Assembly (NCBI GenBank): GCA_036924285.1
Contig: JAYKYS010000009.1
Coordinates: 21,432,001 to 21,496,000 of the forward strand
Length of the DNA: 64,000 bases
Source of the DNA: Asterella californica
Taxonomy: Eukaryota > Streptophyta > Marchantiopsida > Marchantiales > Aytoniaceae
Direction: 5' to 3'
Shown here piece by piece: positions 12,557 to 22,234 of the stretch. The notes below the pieces were generated by a model. That model was not told the DNA's origin and did not search any database. It saw only the letters and a program-made list of their open reading frames with translations. The number at the start of each line of letters is the position of its first letter. Position 1 is the stretch's first letter. Position numbers and translations under genes: made by a program.

Positions 12557-12707
12557 AGAATCTTATTAAACAAGATTCTGAACTTACATATCTTACTACC
12601 ATAGTACCAGTTCAAACCACACATAGTAAATTGTGTGGCGCTTTCTCCAACCTTAGTTGGAATAAAAAACACAGTCTAAATGAAGTTAAGGAGTGATCTC
12701 ACTTCCT
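12557..12707. other. Cluster of four small perfect or near-perfect hairpins
   Basis: Four inverted repeats follow each other. AGAATCTT/AAGATTCT is at 12557-12579 and CCACACA/TGTGTGG at 12617-12638. CCAAC/GTTGG is at 12647-12660, and AGGAGTGA/TCACTTCCT, with one bulge, at 12689-12707. The function is unknown. Confidence 0.6.
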
Positions 12708-13692
12708 AATATTGTAAGTGTAAACTCTTCGAGAAAAATAACTAATATGGACATAATGTTGACATGATTTGAAACTGTTCAGGTTTAGTCTGTTTAGTCT
12801 CATGGCACTTTTATATTTTTTCAAGAAAAATTACTTCTTAAAATTATTCATTTTAATTTCATCATGCAGTTTTGTGCACGAACTAATTTAAGAGTGACTT
12901 AAAATGTCATTACCATAGTCACCCCGTCATGAACCGGAAGTATTTTGGAACTAAAAATGTCAGATTTTCACTGGAGGATAAACATCATTATATTTGGAAA
13001 TATCCTGAAGAACCAGACTCTATAAGAGGAAAACATCTGACAGCAAAGGTAAAATGACGAATAGTTACTACAACGATAAGAATAGAGGGTGTCAAAATCG
13101 AAAGTAAAGATTATATTACTGCAGATTGCATTCTTTCCTTGTGATGCATTCGGGGGTTTATTAGTTAATTTTGTTAAACCTAGATGTGAGTGAAATAGAG
13201 TATTTTTATTCAGAATGAAAAAATCAAATTTTTTTGTAAAATAGTTACACAAAAATCAAAGTGGTATTTCTATTTAAAAATAATATTTTTTATATTTTTA
13301 TATTTAATAAAAATAAAATAAAATAATTATCATATGGTTTGACTGAAAAGTGGTATGGACAAATAGGTTGAAGTGAACCCCGAGCTGACGCATGTTCGGT
13401 ACAAAATTCGATTTGCTAAAAGTATTGTTTTTTTATTCTTTTTACATCGTGGTATATGTTATTAATGTAAATTACAATAAATATAATAAAGAATCCAAAC
13501 CTCACCTAAACACTTTATGTTGCAACGGAACTCATGAGAAGCTCTTGTGAGATTCTATCCTAGGCAGCAAGAAAAATGTTACCCATAGACTTTTATTTGG
13601 ACACCTCGAAGAGGATGTCCAATGGGACACGGTAAATGAACACTAAAACTTCGATGTTATAAATCGGAGACACTAACTATCCTTGTACCGAA
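12708..13692. other. AT-rich intergenic DNA, no gene seen
   Basis: The region around 13200-13500 is extremely AT-rich. The longest minus-strand frame (12968-13252) is Phe/Ser/Asn-rich and looks compositional. No structural RNA or transposon protein was recognised. Confidence 0.4.
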
Positions 13693-13910
13693 ACACGCGA
13701 CGCAGTGAATACCAAACGTGGAAAGACCTAATCAAGCATTACAAGGGAAAGAGGGACTTGAAGACGCGAAGCAGTGAATAGCTAACGGATGGAAGGAACT
13801 AATCAACCATTACAAGAAAAAGAGAGACTCGAAGGATCAAGCAACCAACGCCTCGAAAGGAGAAAGAACATCAGAGCTAAATTTAATTATCAATAATTCT
13901 AAGATCGTTT
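13693..13910 (+). repeat. Dispersed repeat family C, double-headed copy
   Basis: Two successive head modules (13695-13762 and 13764-13832), each with GCAGTGAATA, then a GGA-rich block, AATCAA-CATTACAAG and AAAGAGNGACT. A body with AAGCAACCAACGCCTCGAAAG and GAACATCAGAGCTAAA follows. Related copies lie at 22.2, 23.6, 31.7 and 33.9 kb. The head duplication is also seen at 33.9 kb. Confidence 0.65.
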
Positions 13911-14211
13911 ATCGTTTTTAAAATATCACACAACGATAAATCAAAACTTTTGCATACGTAAACTCTACTATCCTTGTATCCAGTTGTCTATTTGGCGTCG
14001 GGTGTTATAAAATACACTAAATTTCATTAGTTCACGATATATTTATCACGTTTACTATTACGTTAAAATTCCATGCTATATCTCCAAAGAATGAAAAGAA
14101 AAATCTGACACTAATCTTTGCTTTAGCGAGTGTGTGAATTCTAAGAAGACTGGGAACCGGATCTTCCGGTGTGGCGATGAAGATGCTATAATAAACAGTT
14201 TCAAACTAGGG

Positions 14212-14665
14212 GGTTTTATTGCAAAGCGGTTCCCTCACATAGCTTCATATGGCAGTGTCTGCTTTGCCATACGGGGTGTTTCCGGAGGAAAGACAGTTTG
14301 AAAAATGGTCATTGTCATTCTAATTAAAATTTTATATCCTACTTAGTTCTGTCTTGAATGTATGTAGATTCACAATTCGTGATTAATTCAAATTCTAAAT
14401 TTTCTATTAAATACTCTATTTAAGGTATTAGGTGGTGTCAAATTAAGGAGCTTTGTTAAAAACCGACTCTTTCACATAACTTCGCAAAGCAAAATTTTAC
14501 CTCCTGAGTAATCCCACTTTGCTAAGTGGAGAAAGACAGTTAAAATGGTCAATTTTCACGGTAATTAAAATTTTGTATTGTACCTAGGGTGTATATGGAT
14601 AAAGTTCTCTTCATTAGTTAGAACTCTAGAGTTCTACTGAATATTCTATTTAAAACACTAATATC
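14212..14665. repeat. Diverged tandem duplication, unit about 215 bp, 240-bp period
   Basis: Copy 1 (14212-14430) and copy 2 (14451-14665) share, in order, a CACATA-CTTC block, GAAAGACAGTT, AATGGTCA, TAATTAAAATTTT, and TATTTAA near the end. They have diverged at many positions, so the duplication is old. Confidence 0.6.
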
Positions 14666-15213
14666 TAAGTGATTGTATTTTATATTGGAAAAATTATGAC
14701 GCGAGTCATAGTTAGATGGATATCAAGATACCAAAAACCGGTCGGAACACTCTCGAAACCTGACCGAATTATCTTGCTGGGTTAGGTAACCGCTTCCTTA
14801 GTTTGACACCCCCCAAATATCTCACCGAGAGTGGGTACGAGATTAAACCGCACATCCCATAAAAGACAATTAGAACCGAAGCTGTTGAGGTACGAGAAGA
14901 AACGATAGAGCGAACCAAGAGATATGTAAAAGACACATACAATGAACGAGGAACATGGCAACGCATGCATGACTCCATCCATCAATTCATATCATTCTTC
15001 CATACATACAGACGGGACGAGACGACCCGAAACGAAACGAACCTCTTCTTCTTCTTCTTCTTCAGTCAGCGGAGGGCTTTCTTTGCATGCTGTACGAAAC
15101 CCTTACCTACTACTGCATGGCTGGTAGAATTGGCAATTCGTTGCTTTGTCTCTTTCCCCCTTGAAAGAAAGACGTCCGTACTACACTAGTAGTTGACATG
15201 ACGAAGGAGATGG

Positions 15214-15230
15214 CCAAGGAAGGAACCGGT
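15214..15230. repeat. Target-site duplication of the LINE (3' flank)
   Basis: CCAAGGAAGGAACCGGT directly abuts the LINE A-rich tail and is identical to 22196-22212. The flanks outside differ (TGG before this copy, TCT before the other), so the duplication is exactly 17 bp. Confidence 0.97.
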
Positions 15231-15283
15231 TTGTTTTTTTTTTTTGTTTTTTTGTTTTTATTTTATTTTATTTTATTTTTTTA
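15231..15283 (-). other. A-rich 3' tail of the LINE
   Basis: Read on the minus strand, this is A-runs interrupted by C, then four AAAAT units. It ends exactly at the target-site duplication. The impure tail with short repeat units is usual for reverse-transcribed LINE 3' ends. Confidence 0.9.
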
Positions 15284-15292
15284 GAAAAGGAG

Positions 15293-15304
15293 ACGGAGCT
15301 CCGT
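15293..15304. other. 12-bp palindrome at the LINE 3' end
   Basis: ACGGAGCTCCGT is a perfect palindrome about 10 bases upstream of the A-rich tail, where LINE RNAs often carry a 3' stem-loop read by their reverse transcriptase. Its role here is inferred from position only. Confidence 0.5.
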
Positions 15305-15734
15305 AAACTTTATCGCCTTGACCAAGTACAGAGGAAATCCCTCGGTGAGGACAAAACCGGCCTCCTTCGAGGCCCAGACGAGCGGGTTCTCCCGCCCGTG
15401 ACTAGCAACTCTACCCCTACACCCTCTAGTCTTCTTGGTCGTAACCTCTCTACCCGCCCTGATGTACCTAGTGTACGTGTCAAGCCAACTCTCATGCCTG
15501 ACGCTCCAACTGGTGCGCCTACTCTGTCTACTCTCCCACGCGACCTGCTGGCTCTTCGGCGTACCGGGCGTCTGGTTACACTTGTCACTGCTGACCATCT
15601 TGAACTTCGAAAGTTGGGCAATTTGCTGCCTATCCTTCATCGTCCGTTGTTGCCATTTACCAAGATTCGGTTTCTTCTTCGAGAAATGCCTTTTGGTCCT
15701 TCTCGTGTTAACGCCAGTGTCCCTTTCACTGGTA

Positions 15735-18700
15735 TCAATTCTCCGCAGGCCTTTCTTCATCATCTCTGATATTTCTCCGCCCGACCGTCGCTCTTGCCTC
15801 ATGGTTCCGCGGTGGTTCTTCCTGCGGCCTGTCAGCTTCGATCATCTCGTCCGCTTCATCCCCGGTATGTCTCCATCTCTCCGTCATGAACCCCGTGGCC
15901 TCGCTGCGATTTAACATCGTCTGAATAATCACTTGTTCCTGCTCGAGGAGTTTCCTTATCTTCGAGTTCTCCTCTCTCAAGGTAAGTTGAATCCCAATCG
16001 CATTGTGAGCATTTTGTAGCAGAATCTTGATCGGCACGTTCACCACTCTGTTCTCATGTGTCTTCTTGTTGCGTTCGTGCCATATCGTCCTTAGGATCTC
16101 CATCGCCACGAATTGGCTCGCTCTTCTCCTAGGTTGCCACAGTTCGTCCAGAAGGTGTAGTGCGTCCCTCGGTTCTAATCTTCGGCCTTGCAGGCCATTC
16201 ACGATTTTGAACCAAAGCGTCCATTTACGCTTCGCGTACGGACACTCAAAAAGGCAGTGCACCAAGGTTTCTTCCGTTTGGCCACATCTTCCACATTGAG
16301 CATTGCAGAGACCAGATTTGGCTAAGCGCGCGGCCGTTGGAAAGCCCTGGTGAAGGACTTTCCAGAGCCACACCTTATCCCTCTCCGCGATCTGGGATGC
16401 CCAAATACGTTTGAGTCTTTTCTTCCACTTCTCCTTCGGTTCCTGTCTCCTCCATCTGGCATTGAGTTTGTCCGTTCCCATCGGCCCCTCCTCGAGCATT
16501 TTTCTCCACGTTTTAGTCGGTAAGGACCAACCTTGTATCTTTTTGTTGCTCCATTCCCATTGCCAGTTTTGTTCAGCTTCCAGGGGTCGTGAGTCCTCTA
16601 TCAGCTTGATCGTCTCCGTCCACGCAAGTGCATTGCCCTCTCGTTCCGTCGTCTTGTCTGGTGGAGTCTCTGCCGATTCTCTGATCCAGGTAACTAGCTG
16701 CTCCGTTGTTCTGAGGTTGTGCGTTTTCACTTTCTGCGCTAATCTTGTTGCCGTGTTCGCCTCCGATTCCCCTTCAGCTCTTGCCACTGCTATGATCTTT
16801 AGTGCTGGTGTTTCCTTACCTGTTTCCCTAAGGGACTCGGAAGGTCTGAGGTTTGTCTTCACCTCCATCCACGCTCTCATCAATGCTTTTAGAGTAGGCA
16901 TTTTCCTGGTGTGCCATACCTGCCCTGTTAGCATCAATTCTTGTGCCGTCCAGTTGATTGTACTATCTCGTTTCTTCTTCTTCAGGTGCATCTCTTTGAG
17001 CATTTCTTCTGCCACGATTACCCAGTCCTCCTCTTTATGTTCCAGAATTTTCGTGCATTGCATCGTCATCGCAGACTTGCTTTGGTGAGCAAACTGGATG
17101 ATGTCCAACCCGCCTTCTGTTTTGGGATTTTGTATATCTTGCCATGCGATCATCGCTACCTTCTTGGAGCCCTGTTTAGACCTACCCCATACGAACTCCC
17201 TACAGAGCTTCTCTAGCCTCTCGGTGCCGTACTTTGGTAGGGCTATTCCGGTAAAGAGATGGTTTGGCATTGCCTTCAGGATGTGTTTCACTATTAGGAT
17301 TCTTCCAGTCAGGGACAGGGCTCGATATGCCCAGTAGTTAAGTTTCTTGCTAATTTTCTTCTCTATGTATTGCAGGTGATCCATTGGTCCTAAGTTTCTT
17401 CCTATCGGGTATCCTAGGTATCTGATCACTTCTCCTGAAGCCGCTATGTGACAACCGCTTTGTAACATCCATTCTGGAATCTCCGTCATTGCCATCGGTA
17501 TCATTGTTGATTTCCTCAAGTTTAATCTCGCTCCCGAGATTTTCTCATACCATCTGATCGTGTCTTGAACTGCCTCAAAGTTCTTAGCGTTTGCCTTGAT
17601 GTGGATACCTGTGTCGTCCGCAAAAAGCTGGTGCAGAAGAGATTTCCCTGAGTTAACTTTGATACCCTCTATCTCTCCTTTCCGTTGTTTCTCCTCCAAC
17701 ATCTCCATCAGGGACACCGTTGCTATCGCAAAGAGTAGGGGGGCTAGTGGGCAGCCTTGCCTCACCCCTCGTTCCAGTTCGATTTCAGCTGTGAAATCCC
17801 CTTGCATGTGGATTTTGGATGTGGCGTCGATGATCAGCCCTTGTGTCAGTTTGATGAACGTACTATCGATGTTTAGTGCTTCCATTGTCTCCCAGAGGTA
17901 CGTGTGGTTCACCCTGTCGTATGCCTTTTCGAAATCTAGTTTGAGGAAGGCCGAGGGGATTCGCTTGTGTTCTGCCCACTCCTGTCCCAATTTGAAGGTC
18001 AGGATGTTGTCGGAGATGTTGCGGCCTTTGATGAATCCTTTCTGACGAATGTCAACAATCTCTGGGAGGTCGATACGCAATCTGTTTGCCATGATCTTCG
18101 CTATTAGTTTGTACGACGTGTTGAGCATCGAGATCGGCCTCCAGTTCCGCAGTCTTTGCAGTTCACCTTCTTTGGGTAGCAGTTTAATTACCCCCTGTTT
18201 CGCAGACCATGTGAGCTGTTGTGTACTCCAAAATCGCTTGATCATCTCCTGCAGGTCTGATCTCATTTCGTTGCCCATTGCCTTGAGAGTTTCTGCAGTC
18301 ATGCCATCTAGTCCTGGGGACTTATCCATTTTTAGTTCGAGAATCGTCCGGTTGATCTCTTCACTAGATGGCAGTTCTCTCAGCTTCCTGTTCTGGGCCT
18401 CCGTCATCTTCTTCGTCATGAAGCTCAGTGCGAGCTTTCTCAGGTACTTCTCGTCCTCCACCTCTTGGTCCTTCTTGAAAAGTTCTTGGTAGAAGCGGTG
18501 CACTTCCTTGTTGATGTCTTCCCTTGTCGTGATCCATTCACCTCCATCGGTCTGCAGTGATAGCATCGATTCTTTGATTTGTTTCGCTCGCAGGATGGAG
18601 AAGAAGAATTTCGAAGGAGCATCTCCTTCCCTTAGCCACTTCTGCCTACTCCATCTTCTCCATCTCGTGGTTTGTTTGTGTTCTAGCCTCCTGATTTCCG

Positions 18701-19742
18701 TTGAAAGTTCACTCAAACTTTCTGCATTTGCCTCCGATGCTTCCTCTGCAAGCAAGATCCGCCTCCTCTCTAGTTCTTCGAGTTTTCCCTCCTCCTGTCT
18801 TCTTTCCTGTCTCATGCTATATTCTCTGTTGGCTACAATCCGTTTGGATGCTTTCCATTTTAGATCCCATCTAATGCGAGGATCTTCCACTTGTTTTGCA
18901 GTGTCCTTCCATGCTTCCTTCATTCTCTGCAGGGTATCTTCTTCTTTCAACCTTTCTGGGTTGACTTTGAGATATGTTCTCCTTTTGACTCCTTCTTGAC
19001 CCTGTGCAGGAACAAGGCATAGTATGATCGGAATGTGGTCAGACATTGTTTGCTTGCCATCATGGCGAATTCTTACCTGAGCTTCTGTCCATTCCGCTCG
19101 TTGGGAGAGGTAGAAGCGGTCTAGTCGGGATTGGTCTACACGGTCACCAACTCGGCACTGCCTTGTGAAATGTGGACCTGATCGTTGAGATGCCCCAAGC
19201 CAGCCGTCTTCCAGATCGAGTCTTTGTGCCAAGGCTTGCCACTTCCTTCGTTCAGTTCCGTGTTGTAGTGCTGTTCTCCCTATACTGTCCACCGGTGTTT
19301 CCACACTATTCCAATCACCTCCATAGATCCAGTTCCCTGCCGAGCAGTTTCCCTCCATCCATGTCCACAGGTTGATCCGTTCCCTCCGTTCATTTGGTGC
19401 ATGAATAGAGGCAATGCTTAGTGTCCCTCCCGGCGTCTCCATCGTCATCCAGGCAAGGGTGCCGTCTTCCTTTACCCCTTTGTTTGTAATGATCCAGTCA
19501 TTTAGTAGGATGATCGCTGCTCCTGCCCGACCTTCACTTGTGTAATCTACCACGTATCTGTCAGGGTTAGTAAGTTGATTTAGGTGGAATTCTGCTTTCT
19601 CCTCCTGAATCTTCATCTCTTGCAGTAGTACCACGTCCACCTTCTCTGGTTGTTTCCTTATCCATCTTTTAACTATGCGAAGTCTATTTGGGTCCCCCAG
19701 ACCCCTCACATTCCAGCTGATAATTTTTGTATTCATTATCAT
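15735..19742 (-). CDS. LINE ORF2: endonuclease / reverse transcriptase
   Basis: 1,335 residues that nick target DNA and copy the element RNA at the nick. The AP-type endonuclease spans about residues 1-240: ISWNVRGL at 8-15, QE at 41-42, GGDWN at 141-145, SRLDRFYL at 205-212 and SDH at 234-236. All catalytic positions are present. The reverse transcriptase lies at about 510-790. It has FLKLDFEKAYD at 599-609, RQGCPLAPLLF at 661-671 and the catalytic FADD at 707-710 (F replaces the commoner Y). A thumb-like IRYLGYPIG lies near 773-781. A zf-RVT-type knuckle follows at about 1110-1185, with Cys1146, Cys1150, Cys1153, His1162, Cys1163 and Cys1167. A basic coiled tail ends the protein. No RNase H domain was seen. 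ATG 19742 is chosen; a second in-frame ATG two codons on gives MNTKIISWN. It begins 10 bases after ORF1 and is in another frame. Confidence 0.97.
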   Translation of the reverse strand: MIMNTKIISWNVRGLGDPNRLRIVKRWIRKQPEKVDVVLLQEMKIQEEKAEFHLNQLTNPDRYVVDYTSEGRAGAAIILLNDWIITNKGVKEDGTLAWMTMETPGGTLSIASIHAPNERRERINLWTWMEGNCSAGNWIYGGDWNSVETPVDSIGRTALQHGTERRKWQALAQRLDLEDGWLGASQRSGPHFTRQCRVGDRVDQSRLDRFYLSQRAEWTEAQVRIRHDGKQTMSDHIPIILCLVPAQGQEGVKRRTYLKVNPERLKEEDTLQRMKEAWKDTAKQVEDPRIRWDLKWKASKRIVANREYSMRQERRQEEGKLEELERRRILLAEEASEANAESLSELSTEIRRLEHKQTTRWRRWSRQKWLREGDAPSKFFFSILRAKQIKESMLSLQTDGGEWITTREDINKEVHRFYQELFKKDQEVEDEKYLRKLALSFMTKKMTEAQNRKLRELPSSEEINRTILELKMDKSPGLDGMTAETLKAMGNEMRSDLQEMIKRFWSTQQLTWSAKQGVIKLLPKEGELQRLRNWRPISMLNTSYKLIAKIMANRLRIDLPEIVDIRQKGFIKGRNISDNILTFKLGQEWAEHKRIPSAFLKLDFEKAYDRVNHTYLWETMEALNIDSTFIKLTQGLIIDATSKIHMQGDFTAEIELERGVRQGCPLAPLLFAIATVSLMEMLEEKQRKGEIEGIKVNSGKSLLHQLFADDTGIHIKANAKNFEAVQDTIRWYEKISGARLNLRKSTMIPMAMTEIPEWMLQSGCHIAASGEVIRYLGYPIGRNLGPMDHLQYIEKKISKKLNYWAYRALSLTGRILIVKHILKAMPNHLFTGIALPKYGTERLEKLCREFVWGRSKQGSKKVAMIAWQDIQNPKTEGGLDIIQFAHQSKSAMTMQCTKILEHKEEDWVIVAEEMLKEMHLKKKKRDSTINWTAQELMLTGQVWHTRKMPTLKALMRAWMEVKTNLRPSESLRETGKETPALKIIAVARAEGESEANTATRLAQKVKTHNLRTTEQLVTWIRESAETPPDKTTEREGNALAWTETIKLIEDSRPLEAEQNWQWEWSNKKIQGWSLPTKTWRKMLEEGPMGTDKLNARWRRQEPKEKWKKRLKRIWASQIAERDKVWLWKVLHQGFPTAARLAKSGLCNAQCGRCGQTEETLVHCLFECPYAKRKWTLWFKIVNGLQGRRLEPRDALHLLDELWQPRRRASQFVAMEILRTIWHERNKKTHENRVVNVPIKILLQNAHNAIGIQLTLREENSKIRKLLEQEQVIIQTMLNRSEATGFMTERWRHTGDEADEMIEADRPQEEPPRNHEARATVGRRNIRDDEERPAEN

Positions 19743-19752
19743 TTGCTGGTGA

Positions 19753-21900
19753 TTAGAGTCTCCTCAGTGCCCCGGAGGGCCTCCCTGGTCTTCTGGTGTT
19801 CGAGATTGTGGCTTGCCCCTTTGGGTCAGTCATCTCCCTACCCTCCTCTTTGTGATCTTGAGTTCTGCTTCCTCTTGACGTTTCTTTTGGACCCCCACCT
19901 GACCCACTGGTATCCGTCACGCTTTCAGATTCTCGTTCTGCCCATCTTCCCGATTCGGCCTCTGTTCCGGGTTCCTCTTTTTCGACCGTCTCTGGGGAGT
20001 AGACTTCGGTTTCCCGCTCCAGATCCTGGTAAGTATTAGTTCTTTCTTCCCCCCGCTTCCGTTTCTCCTTGCTGACATCCATCGGCTCGTCTGTTGTTGG
20101 TTTTGTTATCAGGCTTGACGACGGGTCTATCTGTTCCGTGACTTCCCCTTTGGATTTCTCGGTCGCTATCTCGGTCTCTATTCTTCCTTGATCTTTTCTC
20201 CCATCCTCTGTTTGCGGGGGTGACTCCTCCGAGCTCAGGTCCTCCTCCATGGTATCCAGTATTTGAAAGCGATTCGTACCTTCTCTTGTAGTCCTTGTTG
20301 CTTCTGTGTTCTCTCGATGGCTTCCCGTTTTTGCTCTTCTCTTTGAATCTTCTACTAGTGTGAACTCCTCTCCCTTTGTGGACGTGTTGTTCTCCTTGGG
20401 TGCTGTTGGGACCTCCGTGTTCTTCAGCTCTGGTCGGTTCGTGGTATGACTTTTTGCTGCTAGTCTTCCAGATTTCTCCGGACAGTTCCTCGCCAGGTGC
20501 CCTCTCTTGTGGCAAGCAAAGCATGCGTCTGGCATACTCCTGTATACGATTTTTTGTAGGTATGCTCCTCCCCCCTCTTCATCGTTGACATTCAGCACGT
20601 CTGGTAAGGCCTCGTTTAAGTTAAGCAGAAGACATCCTCTGATGCACAGGTACTTACACTCGCTTGTTTCATTCGTGATGTATAGGACCTCGCCTATGGT
20701 GGAGAGCAGTTCTCTCCCAAAGCTTTCGTAGTGTGGGTGGATGTCAGGGAGTTCGACCCAAACAGGAGATTTCTTGGTGTGGATCGCCGATGGGTCGAAC
20801 GTTGGTTCCCATGGGAAAGCAAAGACCATGTGTCTGCCCATGTAGAGAGGAGTGGCCGTTAGGATCTTGTCACGTTGTTCCTCTGTGTCTACCGTAATGA
20901 GAAAACATCTCCTGTTCATCATTCTAATTTTCTCCACCGCTATCCCTAGCTCCTGCGTTAGAATGTGCTCCGCCCATTCTTTCACTACGTCTCTGGAGGG
21001 GGTAATGTCTACCGTGTATAGAATAAATGCACGTTCCTTAAGCATCTGCATCCTATTGAGCACCATTTGTGTGTTTATGGTGACTGTCACTGCTCTTTGC
21101 CCTTCAGTTGGCGGCGTCCTCTTCCTCAGCATATCGATGGTGGCTCTGTGGTCTTCCCTTTCGCTGCTTCCGTGTTGTCTGCCTTCGTGGATTTCTGGGT
21201 ATGGGTTTCTACTTCTTCCCGTTTCTCCTTTGAACCTACTTATGTTCCTCGTTACGCATTCTACAGACTTTATCGCCGACTTCCAGGCGACCTCCGCTTG
21301 CTGCCGCTTTTTGTCTCGCTCTGCTCTGGCCACCCCTTTATCGTGAGCTTCTCTCGGTGTTCCCTGCGTCGTTGTCTTCGTCTCCTTTGTTGTGGTCGCG
21401 TTCTCTGGGATTTTCTGCACTCCTAGTAGTGTGCCTTCTCTCGTTTGGCTGGGTACTAATGTTGGTGTTGGTTGCTTGTCCTCACCTTTTTGTAGGAGCT
21501 GGTGTGGAGCAAGTATTTGCTGCTGGTCTGGGGACTTGTTTAGCTGGACAGACGCTGTAACCTGCAATGTCGCTCCTTCTGTTGGCAGCAGCGCTTTATC
21601 CTTGTTACTTAAGGATTTTGCTGCTATCTGCTTACCTATCATATCCAGTTCCGACATGGTTTCCGACTTCTGCTTTTTGCGCGACGCGTACTCTCTTCTC
21701 CTTCTGTCACTTAGCACTAAGTGACTGTTAGTAATCTCACTTAGTGCATTCGTCTCGGATTTCACTATTTTGACACCCAGCGCGCTGTTCCTTGCACCGC
21801 CCAGTGTCCGTCCTGGTCTCTCTTGTGCTCTGAAAATAAAATTCGATGTGCATCTGTTTTCCATTTCTCCAGGTTGATTTGTCGAGTGATCCTGCTGCAT
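19753..21900 (-). CDS. LINE ORF1: gag-like RNA-binding protein with CCHC knuckle
   Basis: 715 residues, expected to coat element RNA and form the ribonucleoprotein used in retrotransposition. Residues 1-270 are polar and low-complexity, with basic clusters (DRRRREYASRKKQKS). A DUF4283-like folded region spans about 285-400 and contains the FPWEP and SPVWVELPDIHPHYE words typical of plant LINE and retroposon gag proteins. A CCHC zinc knuckle follows at Cys460, Cys463, His468 and Cys473 (spacing 2-4-4). Residues 480-715 are acidic and charged, rich in Glu, Thr and Ser, and end in a basic stretch (RRPGRPSGALRR). The frame is intact from ATG 21900 to TAA at 19753. The true start could differ, because the leader also has an overlapping open frame without an ATG. 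Confidence 0.93.
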   Translation of the reverse strand: MQQDHSTNQPGEMENRCTSNFIFRAQERPGRTLGGARNSALGVKIVKSETNALSEITNSHLVLSDRRRREYASRKKQKSETMSELDMIGKQIAAKSLSNKDKALLPTEGATLQVTASVQLNKSPDQQQILAPHQLLQKGEDKQPTPTLVPSQTREGTLLGVQKIPENATTTKETKTTTQGTPREAHDKGVARAERDKKRQQAEVAWKSAIKSVECVTRNISRFKGETGRSRNPYPEIHEGRQHGSSEREDHRATIDMLRKRTPPTEGQRAVTVTINTQMVLNRMQMLKERAFILYTVDITPSRDVVKEWAEHILTQELGIAVEKIRMMNRRCFLITVDTEEQRDKILTATPLYMGRHMVFAFPWEPTFDPSAIHTKKSPVWVELPDIHPHYESFGRELLSTIGEVLYITNETSECKYLCIRGCLLLNLNEALPDVLNVNDEEGGGAYLQKIVYRSMPDACFACHKRGHLARNCPEKSGRLAAKSHTTNRPELKNTEVPTAPKENNTSTKGEEFTLVEDSKRRAKTGSHRENTEATRTTREGTNRFQILDTMEEDLSSEESPPQTEDGRKDQGRIETEIATEKSKGEVTEQIDPSSSLITKPTTDEPMDVSKEKRKRGEERTNTYQDLERETEVYSPETVEKEEPGTEAESGRWAERESESVTDTSGSGGGPKETSRGSRTQDHKEEGREMTDPKGQATISNTRRPGRPSGALRRL

Positions 21901-22195
21901 TGCCTCGATTTTTTGATTTCCGGTATACGTGTGTCACCCTTGATGTAAAATCCTCCTCGAATTCGCAGTGCGAATCCGAGGAGACCTTACAACGTGTTGG
22001 TTTCTCTACTTCACGTCGCGATGGGCGCCATAGCCAGCCGTTTGAAGGTGCTCGTCTTCTCGGTTTCCTGAGACCGTTAAACACGGACGCTACACGACAA
22101 GAATTTCCCCCCCCTCATCCGCACATTCATCCTCAGAACATCCAGTTGTGTAGAAGAAGGACTACCGTGTACACGGCTCAACTGAAGAGGCCTCT

Positions 22196-22212
22196 CCAAG
22201 GAAGGAACCGGT
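22196..22212. repeat. Target-site duplication of the LINE (5' flank)
   Basis: CCAAGGAAGGAACCGGT is identical to 15214-15230 and marks the 5' end of the element at 22195. Confidence 0.97.
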
Positions 22213-22234
22213 AGGACGAGATGTTCTCACGAAA

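Larger units (their letters stand above)
15231..22195 (-). mobile_element. Full-length L1-type non-LTR retrotransposon (LINE), structurally intact
   Basis: A 6,965-bp element on the minus strand bounded by a perfect 17-bp target-site duplication. In element orientation it has a leader of about 295 bp, ORF1 (715 codons), a 10-base gap, ORF2 (1,335 codons), an approximately 450-bp 3' UTR with a 12-bp palindrome, and an A-rich tail of about 53 bp. Both frames are uninterrupted and the duplicated flanks are identical, so the insertion looks recent and may be mobile. It is GC-richer than the AT-rich surroundings. ORF2 has an AP endonuclease and no visible RNase H domain, and ORF1 has a DUF4283-like region plus one CCHC knuckle. 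This is the architecture of plant L1-clade elements. Confidence 0.97.

Noticed and set aside
15398..15914. Plus-strand frames over the LINE 3' end
   Set aside because: They run antisense to the element in GC-rich DNA and show no known domain.
16411..17088. 225-codon plus-strand open frame
   Set aside because: Antisense to LINE ORF2, which has complete endonuclease and RT motifs; the plus frame is Ser/Cys/Leu-rich with no domain.
21737..22084. Open frame of about 115 codons across the LINE leader and ORF1 start
   Set aside because: It has no ATG start and overlaps ORF1 in another frame; kept only as a note on the leader.
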